Origin: Actinokineospora baliensis
GTDB taxonomy: Bacteria > Actinomycetota > Actinomycetes > Mycobacteriales > Pseudonocardiaceae
NCBI RefSeq assembly: GCF_016907695.1
Contig: NZ_JAFBCK010000001.1
Coordinates: 4,328,001 to 4,392,000 of the forward strand
Direction: 5' to 3'
DNA: 64,000 bases
Shown here: one piece after another, positions 46,705 to 54,936 of the stretch
Layout of the letters: each line of letters opens with the position of its first letter
Position numbering within the stretch: the first letter of the stretch is position 1
Made by a program: the position numbers and the translations under genes
The notes under the pieces: model-generated
Database searches by the model: none
Seen by the model: only the letters and a program-made list of their open reading frames with translations
Told to the model about the DNA's origin: nothing

Positions 46705-47361
46705 ATGCGGATCCTGGTGGTGGAGGACGAGCCGCTGCTGGCGGGCGCGGTGGCGCACTGGCTGCGCGGCGACGCCCACGCGGTAGACGTGGTGCACGAC
46801 GGCGCGGCGGCGCTGGAGCGGATCGGGGTGCACGACTACGACGTGGTGGTGCTCGACCGCGACCTGCCCGCCGTCCACGGCGACGACGTGTGCCGCCGCA
46901 TCGCCGACGGGGACGGCACCGCCCGGGTGCTCATGCTCACCGCGGCCGCCGACATCGACGACCGGGTCGCGGGCCTGGCCATCGGCGCCGACGACTACCT
47001 GCCCAAGCCGTTCGCCTTCGTGGAACTGGCCGCCCGCGTGGTCGCCCTCGGCCGCCGGTCCCGCCCGGCCGCGCCACCGGTGCTGCGGCGCGCGGGCATC
47101 CGGCTCGACCCGCACCGCCGCGAGGTCTTCCGCGACGGCCGCTATGTGCCGCTTTCCCGCAAGGAGTTCGCGGTGCTCACCGAACTGCTGCGCGCCGACG
47201 GGGCCGCCGTGTCCGCGGAAGTGCTGCTGGAGAAGGCGTGGGACGAGCACACCGACCCGTTCACCAACGCGGTCCGGATGACGGTGCTCAAACTCCGCCG
47301 CAAACTCGGCGACCCGCCGATCGTGGTCACCGAACCGGGCGTGGGGTACCGCATCCCGTGA
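46705..47361 (+). CDS. OmpR-family response regulator
   Basis: 218 residues. Receiver domain with acidic pocket Glu7-Asp8 and phospho-acceptor Asp51 (VVVLDRDLPA), switch region LTAAADI and Lys in LPKPF; C-terminal winged helix (LSRKEFAVLTELLRADG...VRMTVLKLRRKLGDPPIVVTEPGVGYRI). Overlaps the kinase start by four bases. It is divergent from the MacB-type exporter operon, which it probably controls. Confidence 0.95.
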   Translation: MRILVVEDEPLLAGAVAHWLRGDAHAVDVVHDGAAALERIGVHDYDVVVLDRDLPAVHGDDVCRRIADGDGTARVLMLTAAADIDDRVAGLAIGADDYLPKPFAFVELAARVVALGRRSRPAAPPVLRRAGIRLDPHRREVFRDGRYVPLSRKEFAVLTELLRADGAAVSAEVLLEKAWDEHTDPFTNAVRMTVLKLRRKLGDPPIVVTEPGVGYRIP

Positions 47362-48584
47362 GCACCGCCCGACTGACCCTGCGCACCCGCCTCACCCTGG
47401 TCTACGGCGGCCTGTTCTTCGTCGCGGGCGTGGTGCTGCTCGCCGTCACCTTCGCCCTCGTCGCCCAGCGGCTGCCGACCGCCGACAAGATCGTGATGGC
47501 CGGGACGGACCCGGGGGAGCTGCTCGGCGAGCCCCGGATGTTCATCGGTCAACTGCACCAGGTCGCCTTGGACACCCGGGACTCGGCGCTGCAGGCGCTG
47601 CTCACCCAGGGCGGGATCGCGCTGCTGCTGGTCGGCGCCGCCGCTGCCGCGTTCGGCTGGCTCGTCGGCGGGCGGGTGCTGCAGCCGCTGCACCGGGTCA
47701 CCGACACCGCCAGGCGCATCGCCCACGCCGCCGACCGCGGCCTGCACGAGCGCATCGCCCTCGACGGGCCGCGCGACGAGGTGCGCGAGCTCGCCGACAC
47801 CTTCGACGCCATGCTCGCCCACCTCGACCGCGCCTTCGACAGCCAGCGCCGGTTCATCGCCAACGCCTCCCACGAACTGCGCACCCCGCTGACCCTCAAC
47901 CGGGCGCTGCTGGAGGTCGCGGTGCACCGCTCGCCCGCCTCCGCCGAGGTCCGCCACCTGGGCACCACCCTGCTGGAGATCAACGCCAGGCACGAGCGGC
48001 TCATCGACGGCCTGCTGCTGCTCGCCCGCGCCGAGAGCGCCCCGCTGGAGAAGTCCTACCTGGACCTCGCCGACGTCGCCGAGCACGTCCTCGCGCACAC
48101 CCCGACCGACCCGGTCACCGTCGAGACCGACCTCGCCGAGGCCCCCGCCTCCGGCGCCGCGGTACTGCTGGAGCGGCTGGTGCAGAACCTGGTGAACAAC
48201 GCGATCCGGCACAACACCGGTCCGGCGCCGTGGCTGCGGGTCACCACCGGCACCGACCCGTCCGGCCGCGCGGTGCTGGCGGTGGCCAACACCGGACCGG
48301 TCATCCCGCGCTACGACATCCCAGCCCTGTTCGAACCGTTCCGCCGCCACGCGGGCGACCGCACAACGCCCGCGGCGGGCGCGGGCCTCGGCCTGTCCAT
48401 CGTCGCCGCCGTCGCCCGCGCCCACGACGGCACCGTCACCGCCGAACCCCGCCCCGGCGGCGGCCTGCTGGTCACCGTCACCCTGCCGGTCGTGCCCGGT
48501 CAGTCCAGTTCCCTGCCGTGGACCACGACCGCCCAGATCACCAGGACGTCGAGCGCGATCGCCACCAACGACCACGCCGGGTAG
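47358..48584 (+). CDS. Sensor histidine kinase
   Basis: 408 residues: two membrane segments (about residues 15-35 and 90-110) bound a short outer sensor domain, then HAMP (GGRVLQPLHRVTDTARRIAH), the phospho-acceptor His172 in NASHELRTPL, N-box NLVNNAIRHN and a glycine-rich GAGLGLSIVAAVARAHDG. Its GTG start overlaps the regulator stop. The last 85 bases overlap the 3' end of the gene on the other strand. Confidence 0.95.
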   Translation: MSTARLTLRTRLTLVYGGLFFVAGVVLLAVTFALVAQRLPTADKIVMAGTDPGELLGEPRMFIGQLHQVALDTRDSALQALLTQGGIALLLVGAAAAAFGWLVGGRVLQPLHRVTDTARRIAHAADRGLHERIALDGPRDEVRELADTFDAMLAHLDRAFDSQRRFIANASHELRTPLTLNRALLEVAVHRSPASAEVRHLGTTLLEINARHERLIDGLLLLARAESAPLEKSYLDLADVAEHVLAHTPTDPVTVETDLAEAPASGAAVLLERLVQNLVNNAIRHNTGPAPWLRVTTGTDPSGRAVLAVANTGPVIPRYDIPALFEPFRRHAGDRTTPAAGAGLGLSIVAAVARAHDGTVTAEPRPGGGLLVTVTLPVVPGQSSSLPWTTTAQITRTSSAIATNDHAG

Positions 48585-48904
48585 GCGGGCAGGAAAGCGA
48601 TCTGGCTGATCGCGTTGACCCCCGCCAACACCACCGCGGCGACCTTCGCCCAGGTCGCCCCACCCAGCAACGCGAACCCGGCGAACGCCGCGACGGCCCC
48701 GACGACCAGGTGCACCCAACCCCAGCCGGTCAGGTCGAACACCAGCAGCCCACCGGGGACCGCCAGGTAGTGATCCCCCTGGAACAACGCGACCAACCCG
48801 AAGATGACGGTCGACAACCCCGCCAACACCATCATGATCGCCCCGAAGAAGATCCACCCAACCCACCCCGTCCGCTGCTCGCTCTGGTGTGCCGGTGCGC
48901 CCAT
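48500..48904 (-). CDS. Small four-helix membrane protein, DUF7144-like
   Basis: 134 residues with four membrane segments (WVGWIFFGAIMMVLAGLSTVIFGLVALF, GGLLVFDLTGWGWVHLVVGAVAAFAGFALL, TWAKVAAVVLAGVNAISQIAFL, WSLVAIALDVLVIWAVVVHG). The pattern is frequent in actinomycetes and of unknown function. ATG 48904 follows GGGAGGGTTCCG; an upstream ATG at 48934 is possible. Its 3' end overlaps the kinase gene by 85 bases on the opposite strand. Confidence 0.85.
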   Translation of the reverse strand: MGAPAHQSEQRTGWVGWIFFGAIMMVLAGLSTVIFGLVALFQGDHYLAVPGGLLVFDLTGWGWVHLVVGAVAAFAGFALLGGATWAKVAAVVLAGVNAISQIAFLPAYPAWSLVAIALDVLVIWAVVVHGRELD

Positions 48905-49198
48905 CGGAACCCTCCCAACCCTCGTACTCCCCATGACGCCCCAACCCTGCGCGCCCCGCCCGCAACCCGACATCCCCCAACCCCGGTGAACCGGACCCGT
49001 GGAGCGCTGTCAGCGGGTGAGGAGGCATCCGCGTCACCGCCGCACGTCGCATGCGACGAGTGGGTCGATGACCACTGGGGTCGGTGGGGTGTGCGGGTTG
49101 GAGTGCCGCCTGCGGGCGGTGGCGGTGTCCGCCTCGTTGCCGCGCGGTGGCGCACTCCCCGCTCAGCTGCCCCGTCCGCGCCGTGCCACGGTGTGCCG

Positions 49199-49366
49199 TC
49201 AGCGGGTGAGGAGGCGTCCGCCCCATTGCCACACCTCGAAGACGTCCAGGACGGCGGTGACGACCGGGTTGGGTGGGTCGTCCGGGTTGGCGGATCTCTT
49301 GTGGGCGGCCAGGACCAGGAGCACGAACAGCAGTGACAGCAGGGGTTTCGCTCGTCTGCCGTTCAT
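49199..49366 (-). CDS. 55-residue hydrophobic peptide
   Basis: The frame starts MNGRRAKPLLSLLFVLLVLA and continues with a Pro/Asp-rich stretch and DVFEVWQWGGRLLTR. One membrane or signal segment. The last 24 bases, including the stop, recur with a single mismatch at 49010-49033 in gene-free sequence. It lies just past the luxR terminator hairpin; the ribosome binding site is weak. Real but unrecognised, or spurious: about even. Confidence 0.4.
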   Translation of the reverse strand: MNGRRAKPLLSLLFVLLVLAAHKRSANPDDPPNPVVTAVLDVFEVWQWGGRLLTR

Positions 49367-49381
49367 CCGGCCGACCCCGGC

Positions 49382-49413
49382 CGAGGCGGGCGGGCGCCTG
49401 CGCGCCCGCCTCG
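49382..49413 (-). terminator. 11-bp hairpin after luxR
   Basis: CGAGGCGGGCG (49382-49392) pairs with 49403-49413 around a 10-base loop, about 60 bases past the minus-strand luxR stop. Confidence 0.65.
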
Positions 49414-49474
49414 CGGATTTCCCTGTGCCTGCATGGGAGTCCTCCCTCCGTGCACGGGTGTCGCCTTGGCGGGC

Positions 49475-52072
49475 TCAGAGCAGGCCCTGCCGTCGGGCGA
49501 CGACCACGGCGTCGCGGCGTTGGCGGACGCCGAGTTTTCGGTAGATGCCGCGCAGGTGGGTTTTGACCGTGTTGGCGGAGACGAACATCGATTCGGCGAT
49601 CTCGTCCACCGTGCGCATCGACGGCAGTTCCAGCAGCAGTTCCAGTTCGCGGCTGGTGAGCGGGTCGGCGGTGGCGGTGTCCACCGGCAGCGCCGAGAGC
49701 GTGCGCACCGCGAACCCGTCCAGCCGCCCGAAGCGGCCAGCGCCCTCGGCGAGCATGTCGCGCACCGAGCGGCGGGCGGTCAGGAACGGGCGCACCGCGT
49801 GGATCGGCTCCGCGGCCTGCAGTGCCCGGCCCAGCGCCTCGTGCGCCTTGGCCGGGTTCTCCGCGCGGTCGATCAGGGTCGCTTCCAGCAGCCACGCGTC
49901 GATCGTGGTCGTGGTGACCAGCGCGGTGGTGGCACCGGTCAGCACCGGGACCAGCAACCGGCGCGCCTGGCTCACCCGGCCGTGGTGGGCGTGCATCAGC
50001 GCGTGCAGCACCGACAGCTCCGCCCGGCCCGCCAGCGCGGCGTGGCACCCGTCGACGAGTTCGACGGCGCGGCCCGGTTCGCCGACGCGCAGCGTCATCC
50101 GCACCAGTGTCGGCAGCAGCAGGGCCACGACCTGCGGGCACACCCGGCCGCCTGCCAACCGCTGCCAGTGCTCGACCGCGGTCCGCACGACCTTGTGCGG
50201 GTCTTCGCTCTCCTCGAAGTCCACGAACGCGGTGAGCGAGTGCCCGGCCAGCGCGACCGTCGGCTCCTGGTTCGACGGTGCCGTCTGGACGGCGAGGTCG
50301 GCCATCCGCCTGGCCTCGCCGGTGTCGCCGCGCTGGTAGGCGTATCCGCCGAGCAGTGTGTAGAGCACCGAGCACGGCCAGCTCCGCTGCCACCCGCGGG
50401 TCGTCGCCAGGTGCAACGCCCGGCGGGCCCGCCGTTCCATCTCGGGCAGGTCCGAGCGCAACGCCGCCGCCACCGCGAAATGCGACTTCGCGCGCATCGC
50501 CAACCACGGCAGGTTGTCCCGCAGGCACGTTTGCACCACCCGGCTCAATTCCGATTCGGCCGTCTCCAGGTCGCCCGCCCACAGCGCCGACGCTCCCCGC
50601 GCGTGCCTGGACAAGACGTCGACGTGACCGTCGCCGGTCGGTTTCGCCCGGCCTTGGGGCGGTACCCGCGACGAGTTCAGGTGGGCGCGTCTGAGCAGGA
50701 CGGTCTCGTGCAGCGCGCGAATCCGATCCGGCATCGGCGCCCCGTCGGTGTCCGGGATCCGGGCCAGGAACGACTCCGCGGCGATCGGGTCGGGGACCTC
50801 CAGCGCCGCCAACGCGGCGGTCAGCGCGAACAGCGGGGTCGCCAACCGCTCTTCCGGCAGAGTCCCCACCACCGCGGCCAGGCGCGCACCCTGCCCCCGG
50901 GTGATCGCGCTGATCCCGTCGGACTCGATCAGGTCGGCCGTCAGGTCCGGGTCCTGGGCGAGTTCGGCGTGCTCGAGCGCGGCGGCGAGGTCACCGCCGT
51001 CGCGGAACCACCTGGCAGCGGCGCGGTGCAGCCGCTGCGGGGCGCCGGGGCGGGTCCTGGCCAGCTCGGCGCGCAGGTGGTCGCGCAGCAGCGGGTGGTA
51101 GCGGTACCACTCGCCGGGGCTGTCGTCGCAGCGCACCACCATGGAGTTGCCGCGCGCCAAGCCGTGCAGCACCGTGCCCGCGTGCCGCAGCCCGGACAGC
51201 GCCGTAGCGAGGTCCGCGCTGACCCGCTCGCAGATGCTCGTCGACAGCAGGAACTGCCGGGTGTGCGGGGGATGGGCGCCGAGGATTTCCTCGGCGATGT
51301 AGTCGGTCGCCAGCGGGTCCTCCGCGGGGAACCCGGCCAGGTCCCGGTCTTCCGCGGCCAACCACAGCGCCGCGAGCCGGGTCCCGGCGACCCACCCGCG
51401 CGTGCGCTCCCACAGCGCGCCGACCCGCTCGGGCCCCACCTCGGTCTGCTCGGCCAGCAGCGCCGAGACCTCGGTGGTGGTCATCGCGAGCTGGTGCCCG
51501 TCGATCTCGCGCAGCCTGCCCTCCAGGCTCAACCGCGACAGGTGCACCGGCGGGGTCCGCCCCGCGATCACCAGCCGCAGGTTGTCCGGGGTGTGCCGGA
51601 TCAGCGCCGACAGCACCCGCAGCACCGCGGGCTCCCGCAGTTCGTGCACGTCGTCGAGCACCAGGCAGAGCGGGTCGGCCAGCCCTTCGACCGCGCGCAC
51701 CAGCTCGCCCGCGGGGTCGCTCGACTGCGGCGCGGGGGTGGGCTCGCCGCCGTCGAGCGCGGCCTTGATGGTCGCCCACAACCGGTTCGGGTCGTTGTCG
51801 CGCTGGTCGAGCGTGGCCCACCGCACCGGGGTGCTCGCCGCGCCCGCCCACGCCGCGATCGCCGTGGTCTTGCCGGACCCGGCCGGGCCGTGCACCACCG
51901 TCACCGGCGGCGGGGTGCCCTGGGCGCGCACGCCCCGCTCCAGCGCCGCGGTCACCCGGTCGCGCCACGGGCCGCTCGCCGAGGTGGTCGGGACGCGCAC
52001 CTTTCCCGCTGGCACCGCCGTTTCGGCCGGATCGCCGTCCACCCGGTACCCGGTCGTCTCCTGCTCGGACAT
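49475..52072 (-). CDS. Large LuxR-family (LAL/MalT-like) regulator
   Basis: 865 residues. Walker A VHGPAGSGKTT at residues 60-70 and Walker B CLVLDDVHEL mark a STAND ATPase; a long helical repeat region follows; the last 65 residues are a LuxR helix-turn-helix (LTSRELELLLELPSMRTVDEIAESMFVSANTVKTHLRGIYRKLGV). Such regulators oligomerise with ATP and an inducer. ATG 52072 was preferred over an upstream start at 52267 because AGGAGCAG precedes it and homology starts with SEQETTGYRVDG. The targets are unknown; a 16-bp palindrome lies at 52213-52228 upstream. Confidence 0.93.
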   Translation of the reverse strand: MSEQETTGYRVDGDPAETAVPAGKVRVPTTSASGPWRDRVTAALERGVRAQGTPPPVTVVHGPAGSGKTTAIAAWAGAASTPVRWATLDQRDNDPNRLWATIKAALDGGEPTPAPQSSDPAGELVRAVEGLADPLCLVLDDVHELREPAVLRVLSALIRHTPDNLRLVIAGRTPPVHLSRLSLEGRLREIDGHQLAMTTTEVSALLAEQTEVGPERVGALWERTRGWVAGTRLAALWLAAEDRDLAGFPAEDPLATDYIAEEILGAHPPHTRQFLLSTSICERVSADLATALSGLRHAGTVLHGLARGNSMVVRCDDSPGEWYRYHPLLRDHLRAELARTRPGAPQRLHRAAARWFRDGGDLAAALEHAELAQDPDLTADLIESDGISAITRGQGARLAAVVGTLPEERLATPLFALTAALAALEVPDPIAAESFLARIPDTDGAPMPDRIRALHETVLLRRAHLNSSRVPPQGRAKPTGDGHVDVLSRHARGASALWAGDLETAESELSRVVQTCLRDNLPWLAMRAKSHFAVAAALRSDLPEMERRARRALHLATTRGWQRSWPCSVLYTLLGGYAYQRGDTGEARRMADLAVQTAPSNQEPTVALAGHSLTAFVDFEESEDPHKVVRTAVEHWQRLAGGRVCPQVVALLLPTLVRMTLRVGEPGRAVELVDGCHAALAGRAELSVLHALMHAHHGRVSQARRLLVPVLTGATTALVTTTTIDAWLLEATLIDRAENPAKAHEALGRALQAAEPIHAVRPFLTARRSVRDMLAEGAGRFGRLDGFAVRTLSALPVDTATADPLTSRELELLLELPSMRTVDEIAESMFVSANTVKTHLRGIYRKLGVRQRRDAVVVARRQGLL

Positions 52073-52427
52073 CAGTGGTTCTGCTCCTGTTCGACAGTCG
52101 ATGCCCCGGACATTTCCGTCGTGAATACGCGGCGGCGTCGAGGGCCGATATCTTCTTGTCGGCGAGTAGATCGGTGCTCCTGAATGACCGGCGTCACCTC
52201 CGGCGGGCGAAAGACCGCGATCGCGGTCAACCGGATCGGTTTGCGACACGCCGATTCGGCCGCGCACGGGCGATCTTGTGATTCACGCAACTCGGGCGCG
52301 GTGGGGAATCCGCGACAAAGCGACGCCGGGTGGCCTTGTGTGTATTCACAGTATTTGTTCGTCGAATGGGAACGCCAACCGGATATCACCCGGCCAGGGT
52401 GACGATCATGGACGGTGGTGACACGGA
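52073..52427. other. luxR upstream region
   Basis: No gene was recognised. A perfect 16-bp palindrome, GACCGCGATCGCGGTC, lies at 52213-52228, about 140 bases upstream of the luxR start, and could be an operator. Confidence 0.45.
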
Positions 52428-52461
52428 GCGCCCCCGTGTCCCAGGTGGGACACGGGGGCGC
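52428..52461 (-). terminator. 15-bp hairpin with 4-base loop
   Basis: GCGCCCCCGTGTCCC (52428-52442) pairs perfectly with 52447-52461. It begins 16 bases past the stop of the 56-residue minus-strand ORF, which supports that ORF as a real transcript. Confidence 0.85.
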
Positions 52462-52477
52462 GGGTCTTCGCGGTGGG

Positions 52478-52648
52478 TCAGCCGGTGAACACCGCGCTGG
52501 CCGCGGCCAGCGAGGGCAGGGCGGCGATGGCCAAGCCGATGCCGATGGTTCCCGAGATCAGGGCCAGTCGGACCGAAGCGCGTAGTCGTCGTCGGCGGGC
52601 GCGCGGGCGGGAGAGCGCGTAGGCGGCGTCGAGAGTTCTGCTGCTCAT
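52478..52648 (-). CDS. 56-residue membrane/secreted peptide
   Basis: MSSRTLDAAYALSRPRARRR followed by a basic patch and one hydrophobic segment (LALISGTIGIGLAIAALPSL) ending ASAVFTG. AAGGGGACACC precedes the ATG. A strong terminator follows directly. It could be a small membrane protein or a leader peptide. I do not recognise it. Confidence 0.6.
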   Translation of the reverse strand: MSSRTLDAAYALSRPRARRRRLRASVRLALISGTIGIGLAIAALPSLAAASAVFTG

Positions 52649-52856
52649 CGGTGTCCCCTTCGGTCTTTCCGGCTGGGTGGAGAAGGGCTCGGTGTCGGGC
52701 CCGGTGCCGCGCGCAACGACCGCGACCCCGACTTCGCGGGTGCGCCGCGCGCACCGGACCCGACACCGGCGACGGGTGACCTGGGGCCCGCTGTGCCGTG
52801 GTTGGCCCGGTCGCTCCGTCTGCCAAGATCGTGCCGGGCTCAGCCCACCAAGATCG

Positions 52857-53570
52857 TCACCTGTCCCGGGTGGGATCGAGCGCCAGCACCGCCGCGCCGT
52901 GCAGACCCGGTGCGGCGACGAGGAAGTCCGGCGCGTCCCCGGTCCACCGCGACCCGTCCGCGGTGGACACCACCGCGCCCGCCTCGGCGGCGATCAGCGC
53001 CCCGCCGAGCAGGTTCTCCGCGTCCCGGCCGAACAACCAGAACAGGTCCATCCGCCCCGAGGCCACCTCCGCCACCTGCCACGAGGTCGGCCCGAGCCCC
53101 CGCACCGCCCCGACCGCGTCGAGCATCCCCGGCAGCGCCCGCCCCGCGGCCGCGTTGGCCTCCGGCTGCCGGTGGTGCGGATGACTCGTCCCCGCCAACG
53201 CCGCGGCCAGGGATGTCTTGCCAGAAGCCGAAATCACCCGCCCGTCGCGCCACGCCCCCTTGCCCCGCTCGGCCGCGTAGGTCTCACCGAGGGCGGGGGA
53301 GTGGGTCACGCTGAGGACGGCCTCCCCGTCGCGCACGAGCGTCACGGTCGTACACCACTGCGGAAGCCCTTGCAGGTACTGCACAGCGCCGTCGATCGCA
53401 TCGATGACCCACTCGCCACCGGGCAACCGCTCGCGCAGGGCGTCGGCGAGCGGGCGATCGACCTCGGTGAACCTCTGGAGGAGTTCGGACAACGTCACGG
53501 GCGCGGGCCCGACCGGTGCGGGCACGGTGGCGGCGATCTTCTCGACGGTCTGGATCACATGGGTCAGCAT
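52857..53570 (-). CDS. Inositol-monophosphatase-like protein with altered metal site
   Basis: 237 residues. Motif WVIDAIDGAVQYLQGLP corresponds to the family WVIDPIDGTxNFxxGxP, so both metal-binding Asp are kept but the Thr that orients the nucleophilic water is Ala. The GEE-type Glu that normally lies upstream is absent, the segment there being short (RERLPGGEW). The second motif FGRDAENLLGGALIAAEAGA resembles WDxAAGxLIxxEAGG. It may be a weak phosphatase or a non-catalytic paralogue. The start is not well marked; ATG 53570 (MLTHVIQTV) is used. Confidence 0.75.
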   Translation of the reverse strand: MLTHVIQTVEKIAATVPAPVGPAPVTLSELLQRFTEVDRPLADALRERLPGGEWVIDAIDGAVQYLQGLPQWCTTVTLVRDGEAVLSVTHSPALGETYAAERGKGAWRDGRVISASGKTSLAAALAGTSHPHHRQPEANAAAGRALPGMLDAVGAVRGLGPTSWQVAEVASGRMDLFWLFGRDAENLLGGALIAAEAGAVVSTADGSRWTGDAPDFLVAAPGLHGAAVLALDPTRDR

Positions 53571-53621
53571 GCGGACAGGCTGCGCCCCGGATGGCAGGAT
53601 GGGGTCGTGCTTCAAGCCGTG

Positions 53622-54036
53622 ATGAGCGGAAGCGGACACCGATGACGGCTGGAACGAGCGATTCTGACTAGCAGGCGCAGTGCGCTGCCGGAGGGGCTGC
53701 CGGGGACGAGCGGAAGGAGACACCGATGACCACCGAGTTGAGCGAGCTCGACTACCGGGCGCAGAGCGCTGCCGGGAGGGACTGCGGCAGTTCTCTTGGT
53801 GGCTTGGGCAGCTGGGTCGGCAAGCGGCCAGGGTGCGCGTGTTGGCCGGGGATGAGCGGAAGCGGACACCGGTGTCCACTGCGCCGGGCAGGCGTGCCAG
53901 CGGGCGCCTTGCGCTGCGGGGGCTGGCCGCGCGCATCGCGGCGATGTCTTGGGCGGTCTGGGTGGCGTGGCCCAGGTGTGTGCTCTGGTGCCTCGGTGGG
54001 TGTGCGCCTGCCGAAGATGAGCGGAAAGCGACAGAC
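53622..54036 (+). repeat. Four degenerate copies of the Lrp-gene leader and N-terminus
   Basis: The string GATGAGCGGAAGCGGACACC followed by ATG or GTG recurs at about 53622, 53708, 53850 and, as the real leader, 54016. The copy at 53726 continues MTTELSELDYRAQ, clearly a decayed version of the real [13 protein letters not shown]. Spacing is 86, 142 and 166 bases. The copies are frameshifted and not credible genes. Confidence 0.65.
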
Positions 54037-54936
54037 ATGGCCACCGAACTGAGCGAGCTCGACCAGCAGGTCGCGTCCGCGTTGCAGGTCGACGGGCGGG
54101 CGGGCCCGGGGCGGATCGCGGGGGTGTTGGGGGTTTCGGGGCGGACGGTGGCCAGGAGCCTTGCCAGGATGGGCTCATCGGTGCGGGTCGTGCGGGTGCC
54201 GGACCGGGCTCGGTTGCCTGAGGTGACCCTGTTGCGGGTGCGGGTCCTGCGCGGCCGGGTCGAGGTGCTCGCGGATGCGCTCGCCAGGCGCCCGGAGGTG
54301 CTCTTCGTCGACGTCATCACCGGGGGTGAGGAGATCAGCGCGGTCACCGTCGGCGGCGCGCCCGCGTTGCCCACCGGTCAGGCGGTCACCAGCGTCCGCG
54401 CCCACGCCGTCTTGCACGTCTTCTCCGACGCCGCTGACTGGCGGACCCGTCTGCTCACCGCCGACGAGGTCGCCGCGCTCACCCCGCCCCCGCCCGCGGA
54501 GACGCACACCCCCGACGCGTTGGACGAGAAGCTGATCGAGCTCCTCACCGCCGACGCCAGGACCGGGCCCGGGCCCCTCGCCGCCGCGGTGCGCGCGCCC
54601 GAGTCGACCGTCCGCCGCCGCCTCGACCGGCTCGCCGACAGCGGGCTGCTGCGGACCTGCGTCGTCGCCGACCCGCGGTTGTTCGGTCTCGCGGTGGACG
54701 CCAACGTCTGGATGGCCGTGCCGCCCGATCGCCTCCCCGAGTTCGGCGAGCGCCTCGCCGCGGACCCGCTCGTGCACGGTGTCCTGGCCACCACGGGCGC
54801 CACCAACCTGATGGCCGCCGTGTTCTGCCGCGACCTGGCGCAGCTGTACGGGTTCGTGACCCGGCTGACCGACATCCCCTCGGCCGAGGTGACCGTCGTC
54901 GGCGGCGCGGTGAAGCGCGCCGGGCACCGCTTCTAG
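54037..54936 (+). CDS. Lrp/AsnC-family regulator with two HTH halves
   Basis: 299 residues. Two AsnC-like helix-turn-helix segments: residues ~5-50 ([39 protein letters not shown]) and ~165-215 ([45 protein letters not shown]), each followed by an effector-like part. Double-length Lrp proteins of this type are known in actinomycetes. It starts at ATG 54037 after GAGCGGAAAGCG. Its stop shares CTAG with the stop of the convergent P450 homologue. Confidence 0.9.
   Translation: MATELSELDQQVASALQVDGRAGPGRIAGVLGVSGRTVARSLARMGSSVRVVRVPDRARLPEVTLLRVRVLRGRVEVLADALARRPEVLFVDVITGGEEISAVTVGGAPALPTGQAVTSVRAHAVLHVFSDAADWRTRLLTADEVAALTPPPPAETHTPDALDEKLIELLTADARTGPGPLAAAVRAPESTVRRRLDRLADSGLLRTCVVADPRLFGLAVDANVWMAVPPDRLPEFGERLAADPLVHGVLATTGATNLMAAVFCRDLAQLYGFVTRLTDIPSAEVTVVGGAVKRAGHRF

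Noticed and set aside
53726..54052. 108-codon frame starting MTTELSELDYRAQ as a separate Lrp-like gene
   Set aside because: Only the first ~13 codons match the Lrp gene; the rest is frameshifted and low in similarity, so it is a decayed duplicate.
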